Assembly (NCBI GenBank): GCA_965224215.1
Contig: CBDCYS010000019.1
Location: forward strand, 186,001-250,000
Source of the DNA: CBDCYS01 sp965224215
GTDB taxonomy: Bacteria > Acidobacteriota > Terriglobia > Bryobacterales > UBA6623
Direction of reading: 5' to 3'
DNA: 64,000 nucleotides
Part shown: positions 8,910 through 17,818 of the stretch, piece after piece
Position numbering within the stretch: the first letter of the stretch is position 1
How the letters are laid out: the number at the start of each line of letters is the position of its first letter
Program-made: the position numbers and the translations under genes
The notes under the pieces: model-generated
Database searches by the model: none
What the model was told of the DNA's origin: nothing
Seen by the model: the letters and a program-made list of their open reading frames with translations, nothing else

Positions 8910-10166
8910 CTACGCCGCCTTCTTCTCGGGTGCCGCCGCTTCATCCTTAACAACCTCAAGCGCCTTCTTGAGGTAGGGATCTTCGCCATCTTCCTCGGCG
9001 GGCACGCCCGCCGGAGGAGGATGTTTCAGATCCGACGGAAACTGCGATTCGCGATAGCGCCGCAAATCGGCCGGACTAACCGGGTCGCTCGGCGTGACGC
9101 CGCCGTCTTGCAGCGCCTCACCGGTGGGCCGGTGATACTTGGCGATGGAGAGAATCAGGGCTGCTCCATCTTCGAGAAGAATGGTCTTCTGTAGGGCGGC
9201 TAGCCCGTAGGTTCTTTCGCCCACGAGTTTGGCGCGCTTGCTGTCGAGCAGCGCCGCCGCCGCCAGCTCCGCTCCACCCGCTGTGGCGCGGTCGGTGATC
9301 AGCACCAAAGGCAGCCGGGTGAGAGTCGTTTCCGAATCAGCGTCGAATAATTTTTCCGGATACTGTTGACCCTTGAGAGAAGCGATCTTGCCTTCGTCCA
9401 TGAAGAAGTTCGCGAGACGGACGCCCTCCGCTGTATCGCCGACCGAATTGGCGCGCAGGTCGAGCACGAACTTGCTGACGCCCTGAGACTCCAGCTCTTT
9501 GATCGCCTTCGCCACTTGATCGACTCGCTCTTTGTCGAGAACATCTACATCGAGGTAACCCACGCCGCCGTCAAGAACCTTATGTTCGGCCGCGGGCAGA
9601 ACGACCGGTCCACGTTTGAGCGTGTACTCCTCCGGCTCCTCTGAATTGCGAAGTGAGCGTACCAACACTCTGACGCTTGTGTCCGGCTCTCCGCTCAACA
9701 AGGCGTAGAGGTAAGCCGGCGGCATCGCGCGCGTACTGAGTCCGTCCACCGCCTCGATCAGATCGCCAATCCGGATGCCGGCCTTGTCCGCCGAGGAGCC
9801 GGGCAGCACCGATAGCACCGTCACATACCCGACACGTTTATGCACCACCAACCCGGTGGATAGCCCCGTTCCCTTGTCGGGATTGGCCTGGCTCTTCTGA
9901 AAACTCGCATGCTCTTCGGCGCCAAGATAGCTCGACATCGGATCCAAGTGTTCGATCAAGCCTTGGAGAGCGCCGCGCGTGACCTTGCTGATGTCGGGGT
10001 CTTCGACATAGTCACTCTTGATATGCCGCAGCACCTCGGAGTAGACACCCAAGGCCTTATACGCGCCCTGGTCCCCTTGGTCCTTGCCCATCAGCGCGCC
10101 GATGACCAGCGTCACGGTCAACAAAGATGAGCAAAAAACGATCCAAAATTTCAGTCGGTAGGTCAT
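8910..10166 (-). CDS. S41 (CtpA-like) peptidase homologue lacking the catalytic dyad
   Basis: Carboxy-terminal-processing-protease family protein, about 418 residues from the ATG at 10166, which has GGAAGG upstream and starts the membrane anchor MTYRLKFWIVFCSSLLTV. An in-frame start at 10211 is possible. A PDZ domain lies around residues 95-185 (LSVLPGSSADKAGIRIGDLI) and an S41 core follows. Where active enzymes have GSASASE the protein reads TAGGAE, placing Gly at the nucleophile Ser; where they have TFGKG it reads TYGLA, placing Leu at the general-base Lys. It is probably an inactive envelope scaffold or regulator. The C-terminus is charged. Confidence 0.85.
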   Translation of the reverse strand: MTYRLKFWIVFCSSLLTVTLVIGALMGKDQGDQGAYKALGVYSEVLRHIKSDYVEDPDISKVTRGALQGLIEHLDPMSSYLGAEEHASFQKSQANPDKGTGLSTGLVVHKRVGYVTVLSVLPGSSADKAGIRIGDLIEAVDGLSTRAMPPAYLYALLSGEPDTSVRVLVRSLRNSEEPEEYTLKRGPVVLPAAEHKVLDGGVGYLDVDVLDKERVDQVAKAIKELESQGVSKFVLDLRANSVGDTAEGVRLANFFMDEGKIASLKGQQYPEKLFDADSETTLTRLPLVLITDRATAGGAELAAAALLDSKRAKLVGERTYGLAALQKTILLEDGAALILSIAKYHRPTGEALQDGGVTPSDPVSPADLRRYRESQFPSDLKHPPPAGVPAEEDGEDPYLKKALEVVKDEAAAPEKKAA

Positions 10167-10428
10167 ACCAATAAGCCTTCCAGTGACCGGCAAGGCCAGA
10201 AGCCTCATCAACGACAGAGGCTCGGGCCAGGGTTCATGGCTTGGACAAGAAAAAAGCGGTCCTCCCCAAGCTTGCTTTCATAGTACAACGCGCTCCGCCT
10301 TGGCCGGGTTACCTAAGAGGAAGTCCGCCCTACCCTTTGGCCTATTGCTCACCAAATAGAGAGCCGGGGACACGCGTGCCGATCTTCCGGCGTGCCGCTG
10401 CGGGAAAGCTGGGGCGGACTTGGCGGGC

Positions 10429-11073
10429 CTACTTCTTCTTTCGCCGCGCCTGCAACATCGCCACGTACTCCGGGTAATTCCGGTAGACCATAACGTGGAA
10501 ATTCGGCTGGTAGAATTCCTCGATAGCGAACAGGTAGCCTTTGGCTCTGATCGAGGCCAGAACATTGCGGAGCCAGCGCTGCTGCGCGCCCGTCATTCCC
10601 TTCTTCGAGATGTCGAGGCTGGCGCCGGTTAGATGCGAAGAACGTTTCTCGCCGACAGCCGCGGCGGCGTTACCATTCCGTCTGGCGAGACTATTCTGGT
10701 AGGCGGATGTGCGAGTCAGGCTTGTCACCCGCAGCGGCCTGCCAAAGCGGCGGCGGAACTGGCTGCTCAGCCGGTCCAGGAACAGCTTGGACCAAGGACG
10801 AAGGTAACGGTATTTCGCCGGAATCGCGTGTACGTAGTAGTCCTTCGTCTTCGAAGGAACTGGGACGACCAACTCCAAGCGATTGAAGCGCTCGAGTGTC
10901 TTTGGGTCTGTCATTCGCGACAAGTGGTCGCGATCAGCCTGCTTGTTCTGGATAAGTTGCGATTGCGGCGTGCCGCGCAGGCTCGTGCGGGTCGCCGCCG
11001 TCACCAGCACGGCGTGTACTAGAAGCGCGCCGACCAAAACAACAATGGGCGTGACTGTTCTGAACATCGTCAC
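10429..11073 (-). CDS. DUF5715 family exported protein, M15-like
   Basis: 214 residues with an N-terminal hydrophobic leader (VTPIVVLVGALLVHAVLV) and a C-terminal domain resembling zinc D-Ala-D-Ala peptidases. SSHLTGASLDIS carries the His and Asp spacing of the VanY/M15 zinc site, and PNFHVMVYRN supplies the later His. DUF5715 is the best family match from memory. A peptidoglycan-related role in the periplasm is inferred. Its start lies 46 bases from the left end of the ISNCY element, which is therefore inserted just upstream and could affect its promoter. Confidence 0.7.
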   Translation of the reverse strand: MTMFRTVTPIVVLVGALLVHAVLVTAATRTSLRGTPQSQLIQNKQADRDHLSRMTDPKTLERFNRLELVVPVPSKTKDYYVHAIPAKYRYLRPWSKLFLDRLSSQFRRRFGRPLRVTSLTRTSAYQNSLARRNGNAAAAVGEKRSSHLTGASLDISKKGMTGAQQRWLRNVLASIRAKGYLFAIEEFYQPNFHVMVYRNYPEYVAMLQARRKKK

Positions 11074-11104
11074 CAGCCTAACACAACCGCACCGTCGTTG
11101 AAAA

Positions 11105-11119
11105 CAAAGAACCAGCGGG
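11105..11119. repeat. Target-site duplication, left copy
   Basis: CAAAGAACCAGCGGG, identical to 12940-12954 on the other side of the element. Fifteen bases is long for a target duplication and is typical of some ISNCY/IS1202-like groups. Confidence 0.85.
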
Positions 11120-11191
11120 TGTCGCTGCCGAGTGATAATGTCCTAAACGTGCCAAGTAGAAATGTCCTATTGACAAGGTCAGCCTGGAGGG

Positions 11192-12550
11192 GTGAGCAAG
11201 CAAGGACAACTACTAATGACACAACGAGAGCGCGACCGGCTGGTGGCGCTGCGCAAAGCAGACAAAAAACTCATCACGCAAAAGCAGGCCGCCCAGCAGA
11301 CGGGCCTCAGCGAACGGCATCTGAGGCGGCTGCTGGCGAAGCTTCGCAGCGAAGGCGCCCAGGCCGTGGTCCATGCCGCGCGGGGCCGCGCGTCCAACCG
11401 CAAGCTCAGCGCCAAGGCGGAAAAACAAGCCGTGGCAATCCTCTCCCAACCCGTCTACGCCGGCTTTGGCCCGACTCTGGCGGCGGAGTATCTCGAGCAG
11501 CGCCACGGCGTCCAAGTCGGCCGCGAAACGCTGCGGGGCTGGATGGCCGCCGCGGGCCTGTGGAAGCCCCGCCGCCGCAAGTCAGGACGCCCGCATCCGT
11601 GGCGGCCCCGCCGCAGTTGCCGCTGCGAGCTGGTGCAATGGGACACCTCCGAGCACGACTGGCTGGAGGGACGCGGGGAGAAGCTGTACCTGATCGGCAT
11701 GATCGACGACGCCAGCAGCGAGTTGCTGGCGCGCTTCGTCCGGCACGACTCGGGCGAAGAGAATCGCCGTTTGCTGAAGACGTATCTGGAACAAAACGGC
11801 CGACCCGTAGCCTTCTACACCGACCGCGCCAGCCTGTTTGTCAACACGCCCAAAAACAGCGCCGGCGAGGATCCCAAGCTCTTGCCTCCCACGCAGATCG
11901 GGCGGGCGCTCCAGGAGCTGGACATCGAATCGATCACGGCCTATTCGCCGCAGGCCAAAGGCCGCGTCGAGCGCAGCTTTGGCACCGGCCAGGATCGCCT
12001 GGTGAAGGGTCTGCGGGTGGCCGGGGCCACGACGATCGAACAGGCCAACGCCTACCTGGAAAGCGAGTTTCTGCACTGGTGGAACGCCACGTTGCGGGTG
12101 CAGCCGGCTCACCCCGACGAGGCGCATCGCGAGCTAGGTCCCGAGCACGATCTGGACTCGGCGCTGAGCCAGGTCGAGACGCGGCAGGTCGCCAACGACT
12201 ACACGATTCGCTTCCGGGGAAAGAGCTATCAAATCGACCGCAAGGCGATTGTGCCGGGTCTGCGAAACAGCCGAGTGCGGGTGGAGAGACGCCTGGACGG
12301 CGTCCTGGCCGCGCGCTTCGGCAAGCACGAACTGGCGCTGAAGCGCTGCGGCGCGCAGCCCCAATCGGAGCGCCCGCAGCCCAAGAGCGCCCAGGCGGAA
12401 CCCGCTGCGGCAGCGGCCGAGAAGGCTGGCGGCAAAGCTGCCGGCAAGCGAAGCAGCGACTGGATGAAGGACTTCGATCTGAAAGACAGCCCGCCTGTGT
12501 GGCAAGCGGCGCAGGCATCCGGCGCTCGGCGAGACGATACGCAGGACTAG
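11192..12550 (+). CDS. ISNCY family transposase
   Basis: 452-residue DDE transposase. An N-terminal helix-turn-helix (KKLITQKQAAQQTGLSERHL, residues 25-44) recognises the ends. The catalytic core shows Asp in VQWDTSEHDW, Asp in FYTDRASLFVN and Glu in AKGRVERSFGT. A C-terminal beta domain starts near TIRFRGKSYQID. The basic, Ala/Lys-rich tail is low complexity. The frame is intact, and with matching ends and target duplications the element may be active. The start could also be MTQRERDR at 11216. Confidence 0.9.
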   Translation: MSKQGQLLMTQRERDRLVALRKADKKLITQKQAAQQTGLSERHLRRLLAKLRSEGAQAVVHAARGRASNRKLSAKAEKQAVAILSQPVYAGFGPTLAAEYLEQRHGVQVGRETLRGWMAAAGLWKPRRRKSGRPHPWRPRRSCRCELVQWDTSEHDWLEGRGEKLYLIGMIDDASSELLARFVRHDSGEENRRLLKTYLEQNGRPVAFYTDRASLFVNTPKNSAGEDPKLLPPTQIGRALQELDIESITAYSPQAKGRVERSFGTGQDRLVKGLRVAGATTIEQANAYLESEFLHWWNATLRVQPAHPDEAHRELGPEHDLDSALSQVETRQVANDYTIRFRGKSYQIDRKAIVPGLRNSRVRVERRLDGVLAARFGKHELALKRCGAQPQSERPQPKSAQAEPAAAAAEKAGGKAAGKRSSDWMKDFDLKDSPPVWQAAQASGARRDDTQD

Positions 12551-12551
12551 G

Positions 12552-12631
12552 AGTCGCTGCCAAACCAAGACTCTATGCGGAGCGCCCATCGGGCCGATGC
12601 GCTGAGTTGGCAGTCGCTGCCAAACCAAGAC
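12552..12631 (+). repeat. 20-bp direct repeat inside the ISNCY element
   Basis: AGTCGCTGCCAAACCAAGAC occurs at 12552-12571 and 12612-12631, 60 bases apart, directly after the transposase stop codon. Both copies resemble part of the terminal motif (TCGCTGCCAA), so they may be extra, decayed binding sites for the transposase. Confidence 0.6.
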
Positions 12632-12939
12632 GCTATGGGGGGCGCCGGGCAAACGGCGCCCGGCGATCGTCGCGTTGGCGAAGCCCAAGGCCTCCGCTCC
12701 GAAGCTTCACCAAAGCAATCTCTGTCACGAACAGAAAACCCTCTGACCGGGAGGCCAGAGGGTCGTCTGCTTCAGCCGATTGCTTGGGAGCTAGCTCCAT
12801 CGCTTCGGCCTTGGGCATCAAGAGCAGGCGCGACCCTGCCCTCAACGCCAACCACTCTACCATCGCCTCTCCAGCCACCTGTCCCAAAGCGGACATTTCT
12901 ACTTGGCAGCGATTAGGACATTTCTACTTGGCGTTGACA

Positions 12940-12954
12940 CAAAGAACCAGCGGG
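12940..12954. repeat. Target-site duplication, right copy
   Basis: Identical to 11105-11119; marks the right boundary of the ISNCY insertion. Confidence 0.85.
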
Positions 12955-13519
12955 CGCAGCGGGCGGATGCCCGACATAAAATGTGGGGAAAGCATATCAG
13001 GCGGCGGCTCGTCGCGTTTCCACGTCACCGAAGATGATATCGGCCCCTCCTGCCTGGAAGAAAACATGGGCTGTAGACTCTCTTTTCTAGCTGTTTTCGA
13101 GTCTTTCGCGACTACTATATGCGTTAACTGCTGACCCTACGCGCCCTAGTGAGGCTTCGAGGAAACTCGCAAGTTCTTTTGTTTCAGTAAACCTCCAACC
13201 TCGATTGCAGGATTTTGCAGATATTTTCATGATCTTGCGTTTTTTGCCCCTCCAGAGCCAAGTCACTTTCTCATTTCTTTCGTGACCGGGCCTTTCGCGA
13301 CCGGGCGTTTGTGAACGGCGCTGTGAATGGTCGCTTGTCCGTTGGATCATTCACCGCTCTCAGCATAACGGCACATTCGCGTTTGTCAAGTCTCGAGCAG
13401 ACGCGTTTGTTGATAACAATGGGATTAATGCTCTCACAAATCCGTGACCGAAGTTTGGGTCGGTGGTTGTTGCGAGCGGATCAAGCGATTCGAGCCAACC
13501 GCTTGCTCACGCGCGCGGC
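12955..13519. other. Intergenic region with short repeats
   Basis: 565 bases without a supported gene. It holds a degenerate 15-base tandem repeat at 13278-13322 (TTTCGTGACCGGGCC, TTTCGCGACCGGGCG, then a diverged third unit). One copy of a 20-base direct repeat lies at 13472-13491, whose twin (13539-13558) is in the last codons of the aminotransferase gene. Confidence 0.5.
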
Positions 13520-14485
13520 TCAAGGCGCGCTGACGGGCGCGAGCGGATCAAGCGATTCCGTCAGATTAGGCTCCGGTTTGGCGAGCAGGTCGGCAACCGG
13601 GGTTGCGAGCCAGCCATTCTCGCGCTTCTCCCAATAGAGGTCTCCGAGCCGCCGTGAAATAGGCCCCGGCAGCCCGTTGCCGACAGGCTGATGATTGACC
13701 TTCGTAGCAGGGATCACGCCGCCGGCCGAGGATGAAATGAATGCTTCGTCAGCCCCCAAAAGATCTTCCCGGCTCAGGTCCGCCGTCTCTGCGGTGAGGC
13801 CAATCTCCTTGCAGAGATCGAAGACAGAAAGCCGCGTGATTCCCTCTAGCATATTGGTCCCGGGAGTTAGCGCCTTGCCTCCCTTGACGATCCACACGTT
13901 GAAGCCCGGACCTTCTGTTAGGAGGCCATCCGTGGATAGCAGCAGCGGAGTATCCGCCCCCGCGGCTAGCGCCTCGAACTGCCCCCGCGTTAGATCCATG
14001 CGATTGAAGTTCTTGACCCGCTGGTTAATAGCTGCGTCCGGAGCGCGGCGGGCTGCCTCGGGAATCCAAAGATGAGCACCGCTCGGCACGCGCTCTTTGG
14101 GTATCACCCAATAGAAGGGAACCGAGTAGGCGATAAATTCATTCACGCAAGTGCGAGGATCTCCGAAGGCGATACCACCGCCGTAACGGCCACGCGTGCA
14201 GAGCATATAGACGATGGTGGAAGAAAAGTGTGCGCGTTCGACGCATTCGGCCAAGATGTGCTTGATCTGGTCTTCGCCGCAGGGCGGCTTCATCCCGACA
14301 TAAGCGCAGGACGCCCGGAAACGCGCGAGGTGGTCTTCGAGCCGAAAGAACTGACCCTCCCACACCGAGACCGCATCGAAGACGACATCGCTCTTCGTGA
14401 ACGCCGGATCGAGCAGCGGGATGACCGCCTCGTCAACCGGGAGATAGTCGCCATTGAGGTAGGCGATACCGTTTGATTCAGCCAT
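13520..14485 (-). CDS. Class IV PLP aminotransferase (branched-chain type)
   Basis: 321-residue fold-type IV aminotransferase related to IlvE and D-amino acid aminotransferase. Seen are the N-terminal LNGDYLPVDEAVIPLLDPAF, the PLP-binding Lys region NQRVKNFNRMDLTRGQ, the Glu-containing TEGPGFNVWIV and the phosphate-binding NMLEGITRLSV. It interconverts amino and 2-oxo acids; the exact substrate cannot be read from sequence. The start codon lies 29 bases after the glcD-like stop on the same strand, so the two may be co-transcribed. The last few codons contain one copy of a 20-base repeat, suggesting the 3' end was altered. Confidence 0.85.
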   Translation of the reverse strand: MAESNGIAYLNGDYLPVDEAVIPLLDPAFTKSDVVFDAVSVWEGQFFRLEDHLARFRASCAYVGMKPPCGEDQIKHILAECVERAHFSSTIVYMLCTRGRYGGGIAFGDPRTCVNEFIAYSVPFYWVIPKERVPSGAHLWIPEAARRAPDAAINQRVKNFNRMDLTRGQFEALAAGADTPLLLSTDGLLTEGPGFNVWIVKGGKALTPGTNMLEGITRLSVFDLCKEIGLTAETADLSREDLLGADEAFISSSAGGVIPATKVNHQPVGNGLPGPISRRLGDLYWEKRENGWLATPVADLLAKPEPNLTESLDPLAPVSAP

Positions 14486-14513
14486 GTTTACATTCCTCCG
14501 GCGCGGCGCGCCT

Positions 14514-15947
14514 CTACCAAACGACCGCTTTCCGCTGGCTGGGAACCGGGCGGATTTCCAGACAGCCCTTGCCGGTCGGCAGCAGTTTGCCGGGGTTGAG
14601 GCGGCGGTCGGGGTTGAACACCTTGATCAGGCGCTCCATCATGTCGAGACTTTCTGGTGCGAAGATTGCGGGCATCATGTCGTTCTTCTCCATGCCGATC
14701 CCATGCTCGCCTGTGATTGCCCCGCCGGCGTCGACGCAGTATTGCAGTATCTCCGCGCCCGCTTTCTTGGTGCGATCGAGCTGATCCGGGTCACGGTCGT
14801 TGAACAGAATGATCGGGTGTATGTTCCCGTCTCCGGCGTGAAAGATGTTGCTGATCTGTAGATCGTATTTTTCCGAGACCTTGTAAATGAACCGCAACGT
14901 GTCCGCTATCCGAGTTCGGGGGACGACGCCGTCCTGGACGTAGTAGGTCGGGCTGACGCGTCCCACGGCGCCGAAAGCGTTCTTGCGGCCCTTCCAGAGC
15001 AAATCGCGTTCTTCGTCAGAGCGCGCAACGCGAACCTCGCGCGCCTTGCTCTCGAGGCAGACCTCCCGGATCTGCTCCGCCTGTTCTTCGACGGATTCCT
15101 TCGGTCCCTCGACTTCAATCAGCAATACCGCGTTGGCATCCATCGGATAGCCGGCGTGGGTGGCCTCCTCGACCATGCGCAGCATGACTCCGTCAAGCAT
15201 CTCGATCGCTGCCGGAACGATCGCCCGGGCGGTGATAGCGCCGACCGTCGTGGCTGCGTCCTCCGGCTCGTCGTAAATCGCGAGGAGCGTCTTGACGGAC
15301 TCCGCGGAACGCATCAGGCGCACGATGACTTTAGTAATGAGGACCATCGTGCCCTCTGAGCCCGTCAGAAGTCCGACCAAGTCATAGCCAGGCAAGTCGG
15401 CTTCGAGGCCACCGACGTTGATGACCGAACCGTCCGACAAGACCGCTTCAATGCCAAGCACATGGTTCGTCGTCACTCCGTACGCAAGCGTGTGGGGGCC
15501 GCCGGAGTTCTCAGCGACGTTACCGCCGATCGTACAGGCTTTCTGGCTCGAAGGGTCGGGAGCGTAGTAGTAGCCCTGACCCTTGACCGCTGTCGTGATA
15601 TCGAGATTGACCACTCCGGGTTGCACCACAGCGTACTCGTTCTCGAGGTCGATCTCGAGAATCTTGTTCATCCGGGCGAAGGCGACCATAAGCCCGCCTT
15701 CCGTCGGAATGGTGCCGCCACTCAAGCCGGTGCCGGCGCCACGGCCCACCACGGCCAGTTTGTGTTCCATAGCGACCTTGACGATGCGAACAACGTCTTC
15801 GGTGGTCTTGGGGAAAACGACGCAATCGGGGCGGCCCTTCTCGATGCTTCCGTCGTACTCATAAAGCATCAGGTCCTGAGGGCGGTGCAGAAGCACGCGA
15901 GGCCCAACGATCTCGCCTAATGAGACTAAGGCTTGAGAAGAAATCAC
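14514..15947 (-). CDS. glcD: FAD-linked oxidase, glycolate oxidase subunit GlcD-like
   Basis: 477-residue FAD-binding protein of the GlcD/D-lactate dehydrogenase family, which oxidises 2-hydroxy acids such as glycolate or D-lactate. FAD-binding segments are VGRGAGTGLSGGTIPTEGGL and, further on, GGNVAENSGGPHTLAYG; the C-terminal signature is GEHGIGMEKNDM. Start is GTG at 15947. No glcE or glcF subunit is adjacent, so it may be a single-subunit enzyme. It is divergent from guaA, sharing an intergenic promoter region. Confidence 0.88.
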   Translation of the reverse strand: MISSQALVSLGEIVGPRVLLHRPQDLMLYEYDGSIEKGRPDCVVFPKTTEDVVRIVKVAMEHKLAVVGRGAGTGLSGGTIPTEGGLMVAFARMNKILEIDLENEYAVVQPGVVNLDITTAVKGQGYYYAPDPSSQKACTIGGNVAENSGGPHTLAYGVTTNHVLGIEAVLSDGSVINVGGLEADLPGYDLVGLLTGSEGTMVLITKVIVRLMRSAESVKTLLAIYDEPEDAATTVGAITARAIVPAAIEMLDGVMLRMVEEATHAGYPMDANAVLLIEVEGPKESVEEQAEQIREVCLESKAREVRVARSDEERDLLWKGRKNAFGAVGRVSPTYYVQDGVVPRTRIADTLRFIYKVSEKYDLQISNIFHAGDGNIHPIILFNDRDPDQLDRTKKAGAEILQYCVDAGGAITGEHGIGMEKNDMMPAIFAPESLDMMERLIKVFNPDRRLNPGKLLPTGKGCLEIRPVPSQRKAVVW

Positions 15948-15963
15948 TACTAGATGATATACT
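15933..15963 (+). promoter_or_regulatory. Possible guaA promoter
   Basis: TTGAGA at 15933-15938 and TATACT at 15958-15963, 19 bases apart, resemble a sigma-70 promoter pointing toward guaA. It overlaps the first codons of the divergent glcD-like gene. Pattern only. Confidence 0.35.
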
Positions 15964-15976
15964 AGGGACCCTAACC

Positions 15977-15994
15977 TCTACATTCTCATGTAGA
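15977..15994 (+). promoter_or_regulatory. Hairpin in the guaA leader
   Basis: TCTACAT-TCTC-ATGTAGA forms a 7-base-pair stem with a 4-base loop, ending 30 bases before the guaA start. It has no T-run, so it is not a simple terminator; it could modulate translation or stabilise the mRNA. Confidence 0.35.
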
Positions 15995-16024
15995 TCAGAT
16001 AGCGTTTGTCGAAGTTTCCCCTCT

Positions 16025-17818
16025 ATGGAAAAAGTAGCTGTTCTGGATTCTGGCGGGCAATACTGTCACTTGATCGCCAGGAAGGTGCGCGAACTCGGCG
16101 TCTATGCCGAGATCTTGCCTCTTGGCGTCGATCCCAGAAAGCTAGGCCCGTATCGGGGCATTATCATCTCGGGTGGCCCAGCGAGCGTTTTTGCTGCCGG
16201 TAGCCCCCGTCCAGACCCTGACCTGTTCAAAGTCAGGCGGCCGATCCTCGGTATTTGCTACGGGCATCAGTTGATGGCGCACTGCATGCACGGCGTCATC
16301 GAGCCGGGGGAAAAACACGAGTTCGGTCAGGCTGACCTCAGAATTCGCCGGGACGGGCATCTTTTTGCCGGGCTTGTTCACCGCCAGCGAATTTGGATGA
16401 GTCACGGCGACCAGGTCGCCAAGCTGCCTCAGGGTTTTGAAACACTGGCCGACACGCGCGAGTGCGATGTCGCGGCCATGGCCGACCTGAAGCGAGACTA
16501 CTACGGGCTTCAGTTCCATCCAGAAGTGATTCATACGGCCCATGGCCCTGAAATTCTCGCCAATTTCTTGACGAAGGTTTGCCACTTCCGCATGGACTGG
16601 CACCCCGAGAACCGGGTGGCTGAGCTTCAACGCGATATCGTGCGGGATACGAAGGGCCGCAAGGTTCTTTTCTTTCTGAGCGGCGGCGTAGACTCGGCCG
16701 TCGCCTACGCCCTAACGGTCGGGGCGCTTCGCCCGGATCTGGTCCACGCCGTTTACGTCGACACCGGCTTTATGCGTTTCGGCGAGACGCAGGAAATTCA
16801 ATCTACCTTCAGCAAGCTCGGCTTCGGTGCGGTCGAGGTTCTCTCGGCTCGCGGGCGCTTTCTTAGCGCTCTGCGCGGCGTGGCCGACCCGGAGGAAAAA
16901 CGCGCGATTATCGGGCGAATCTTCGTCGAACTGCAGGACGAGGTTTTGGAGCGGGAAGAGTTCGCCGATCATGATTGGATGCTGGGGCAGGGCACAATCT
17001 ACCCTGACACCATCGAGTCAGGCGGCTCCGACAACTCAGCTGTCATTAAGACCCATCACAATCGGGTTGAACGGATCCTGGAGCTGATAGAAGAGGGCCG
17101 CGTTCTTGAGCCGCTCACCGAGTTCTACAAAGATGAGGTTCGCTTGCTCGGCAGAGTTCTTGGATTGCCGAAAGCACTCATCGAGCGCCATCCTTTCCCT
17201 GGCCCTGGACTCGCGATTCGCTGCATCTGCTCGCCGAAGAGCACGAAACCGATAGTCGATGCCGAAATCAGCGAAGTGGTCCGAGAAGCGGGCTACCGTG
17301 CTTTCCTACTGCCGATTCGAAGCGTTGGCGTCCAGGGTGACAGCCGGACTTATGCCAGCCTAACGGTGTTGCACCGTGGTGATCTTGACTACCGGCCGCT
17401 TTTTGCGCTGGCAACCGAAATCACCAACCAATTTCGGCGGACTAATCGTGTGGTTCTCGCGATCCTCCCCAAACGGTTTCGGCTGGCGGAGTGGAAGATC
17501 CGCCAGACCCATATCACGATGAAGCGCGTATCGCTGCTGCAGGAAGCCGACCGCATCGTCACCAACTTCTTGCGCGAGCAAGGACTCAATCGCCTTGTTT
17601 GGCAGTGTCCAGTCGTCCTGCTGCCTTTTACACGCAGTGGAGGCGAAACCATTGCGGTGCGGCCGGTGACCTCAGTGGATGGTATGACCGCTGAAGTGGC
17701 CCAGTTACCAGTTACACGCGTCGAAACCCTGGCGAAACGGCTCAAGGCGTTACCTGAGATTGACGCCGTCTTCCTGGATCTTTCTCACAAGCCGCCCTCG
17801 ACGATCGAGTGGGAATAG
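16025..17818 (+). CDS. guaA: GMP synthase, eukaryote-type subfamily
   Basis: 597-residue glutamine-hydrolysing GMP synthase, converting XMP to GMP. ATG 16025 is chosen because MEKVAVLDSGGQYCHLIARK is the canonical N-terminus; the open frame extends further upstream without conservation. The amidotransferase half has GICYGHQLM (nucleophile Cys) and FHPEVIHT. The synthetase half has the P-loop LSGGVDSAVA. Two features match the long, human-like subfamily rather than the E. coli type: KTHHNRVERI followed by EEGRVLEPLTEFYKDEVR, and an extended dimerisation region with LLPIRSVGVQGDSRTYASL. It ends in the conserved KPPSTIEWE. Confidence 0.92.
   Translation: MEKVAVLDSGGQYCHLIARKVRELGVYAEILPLGVDPRKLGPYRGIIISGGPASVFAAGSPRPDPDLFKVRRPILGICYGHQLMAHCMHGVIEPGEKHEFGQADLRIRRDGHLFAGLVHRQRIWMSHGDQVAKLPQGFETLADTRECDVAAMADLKRDYYGLQFHPEVIHTAHGPEILANFLTKVCHFRMDWHPENRVAELQRDIVRDTKGRKVLFFLSGGVDSAVAYALTVGALRPDLVHAVYVDTGFMRFGETQEIQSTFSKLGFGAVEVLSARGRFLSALRGVADPEEKRAIIGRIFVELQDEVLEREEFADHDWMLGQGTIYPDTIESGGSDNSAVIKTHHNRVERILELIEEGRVLEPLTEFYKDEVRLLGRVLGLPKALIERHPFPGPGLAIRCICSPKSTKPIVDAEISEVVREAGYRAFLLPIRSVGVQGDSRTYASLTVLHRGDLDYRPLFALATEITNQFRRTNRVVLAILPKRFRLAEWKIRQTHITMKRVSLLQEADRIVTNFLREQGLNRLVWQCPVVLLPFTRSGGETIAVRPVTSVDGMTAEVAQLPVTRVETLAKRLKALPEIDAVFLDLSHKPPSTIEWE

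Larger units (their letters stand above)
11120..12939 (+). mobile_element. Complete ISNCY-type insertion sequence, 1820 bp
   Basis: The ends are TGTCGCTGCC and GGCGTTGACA, with imperfect terminal inverted repeats of about 50 bases (11120-11168 against 12890-12939). Each end holds two tandem copies of a motif close to GCCAAGTAGAAATGTCCTAA, presumably transposase-binding sites. Exact 15-base duplications flank it (11105-11119, 12940-12954). One transposase gene occupies the left three quarters. The right quarter is noncoding and has a 20-base direct repeat at 12552-12571 and 12612-12631. Confidence 0.9.

Noticed and set aside
11098..13134. Very long open frame (678 codons) across the ISNCY element
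   Set aside because: It is Arg/Pro/Gly-rich and runs out of frame over the well-supported transposase and across the element's right end; a shadow of GC-rich coding sequence.
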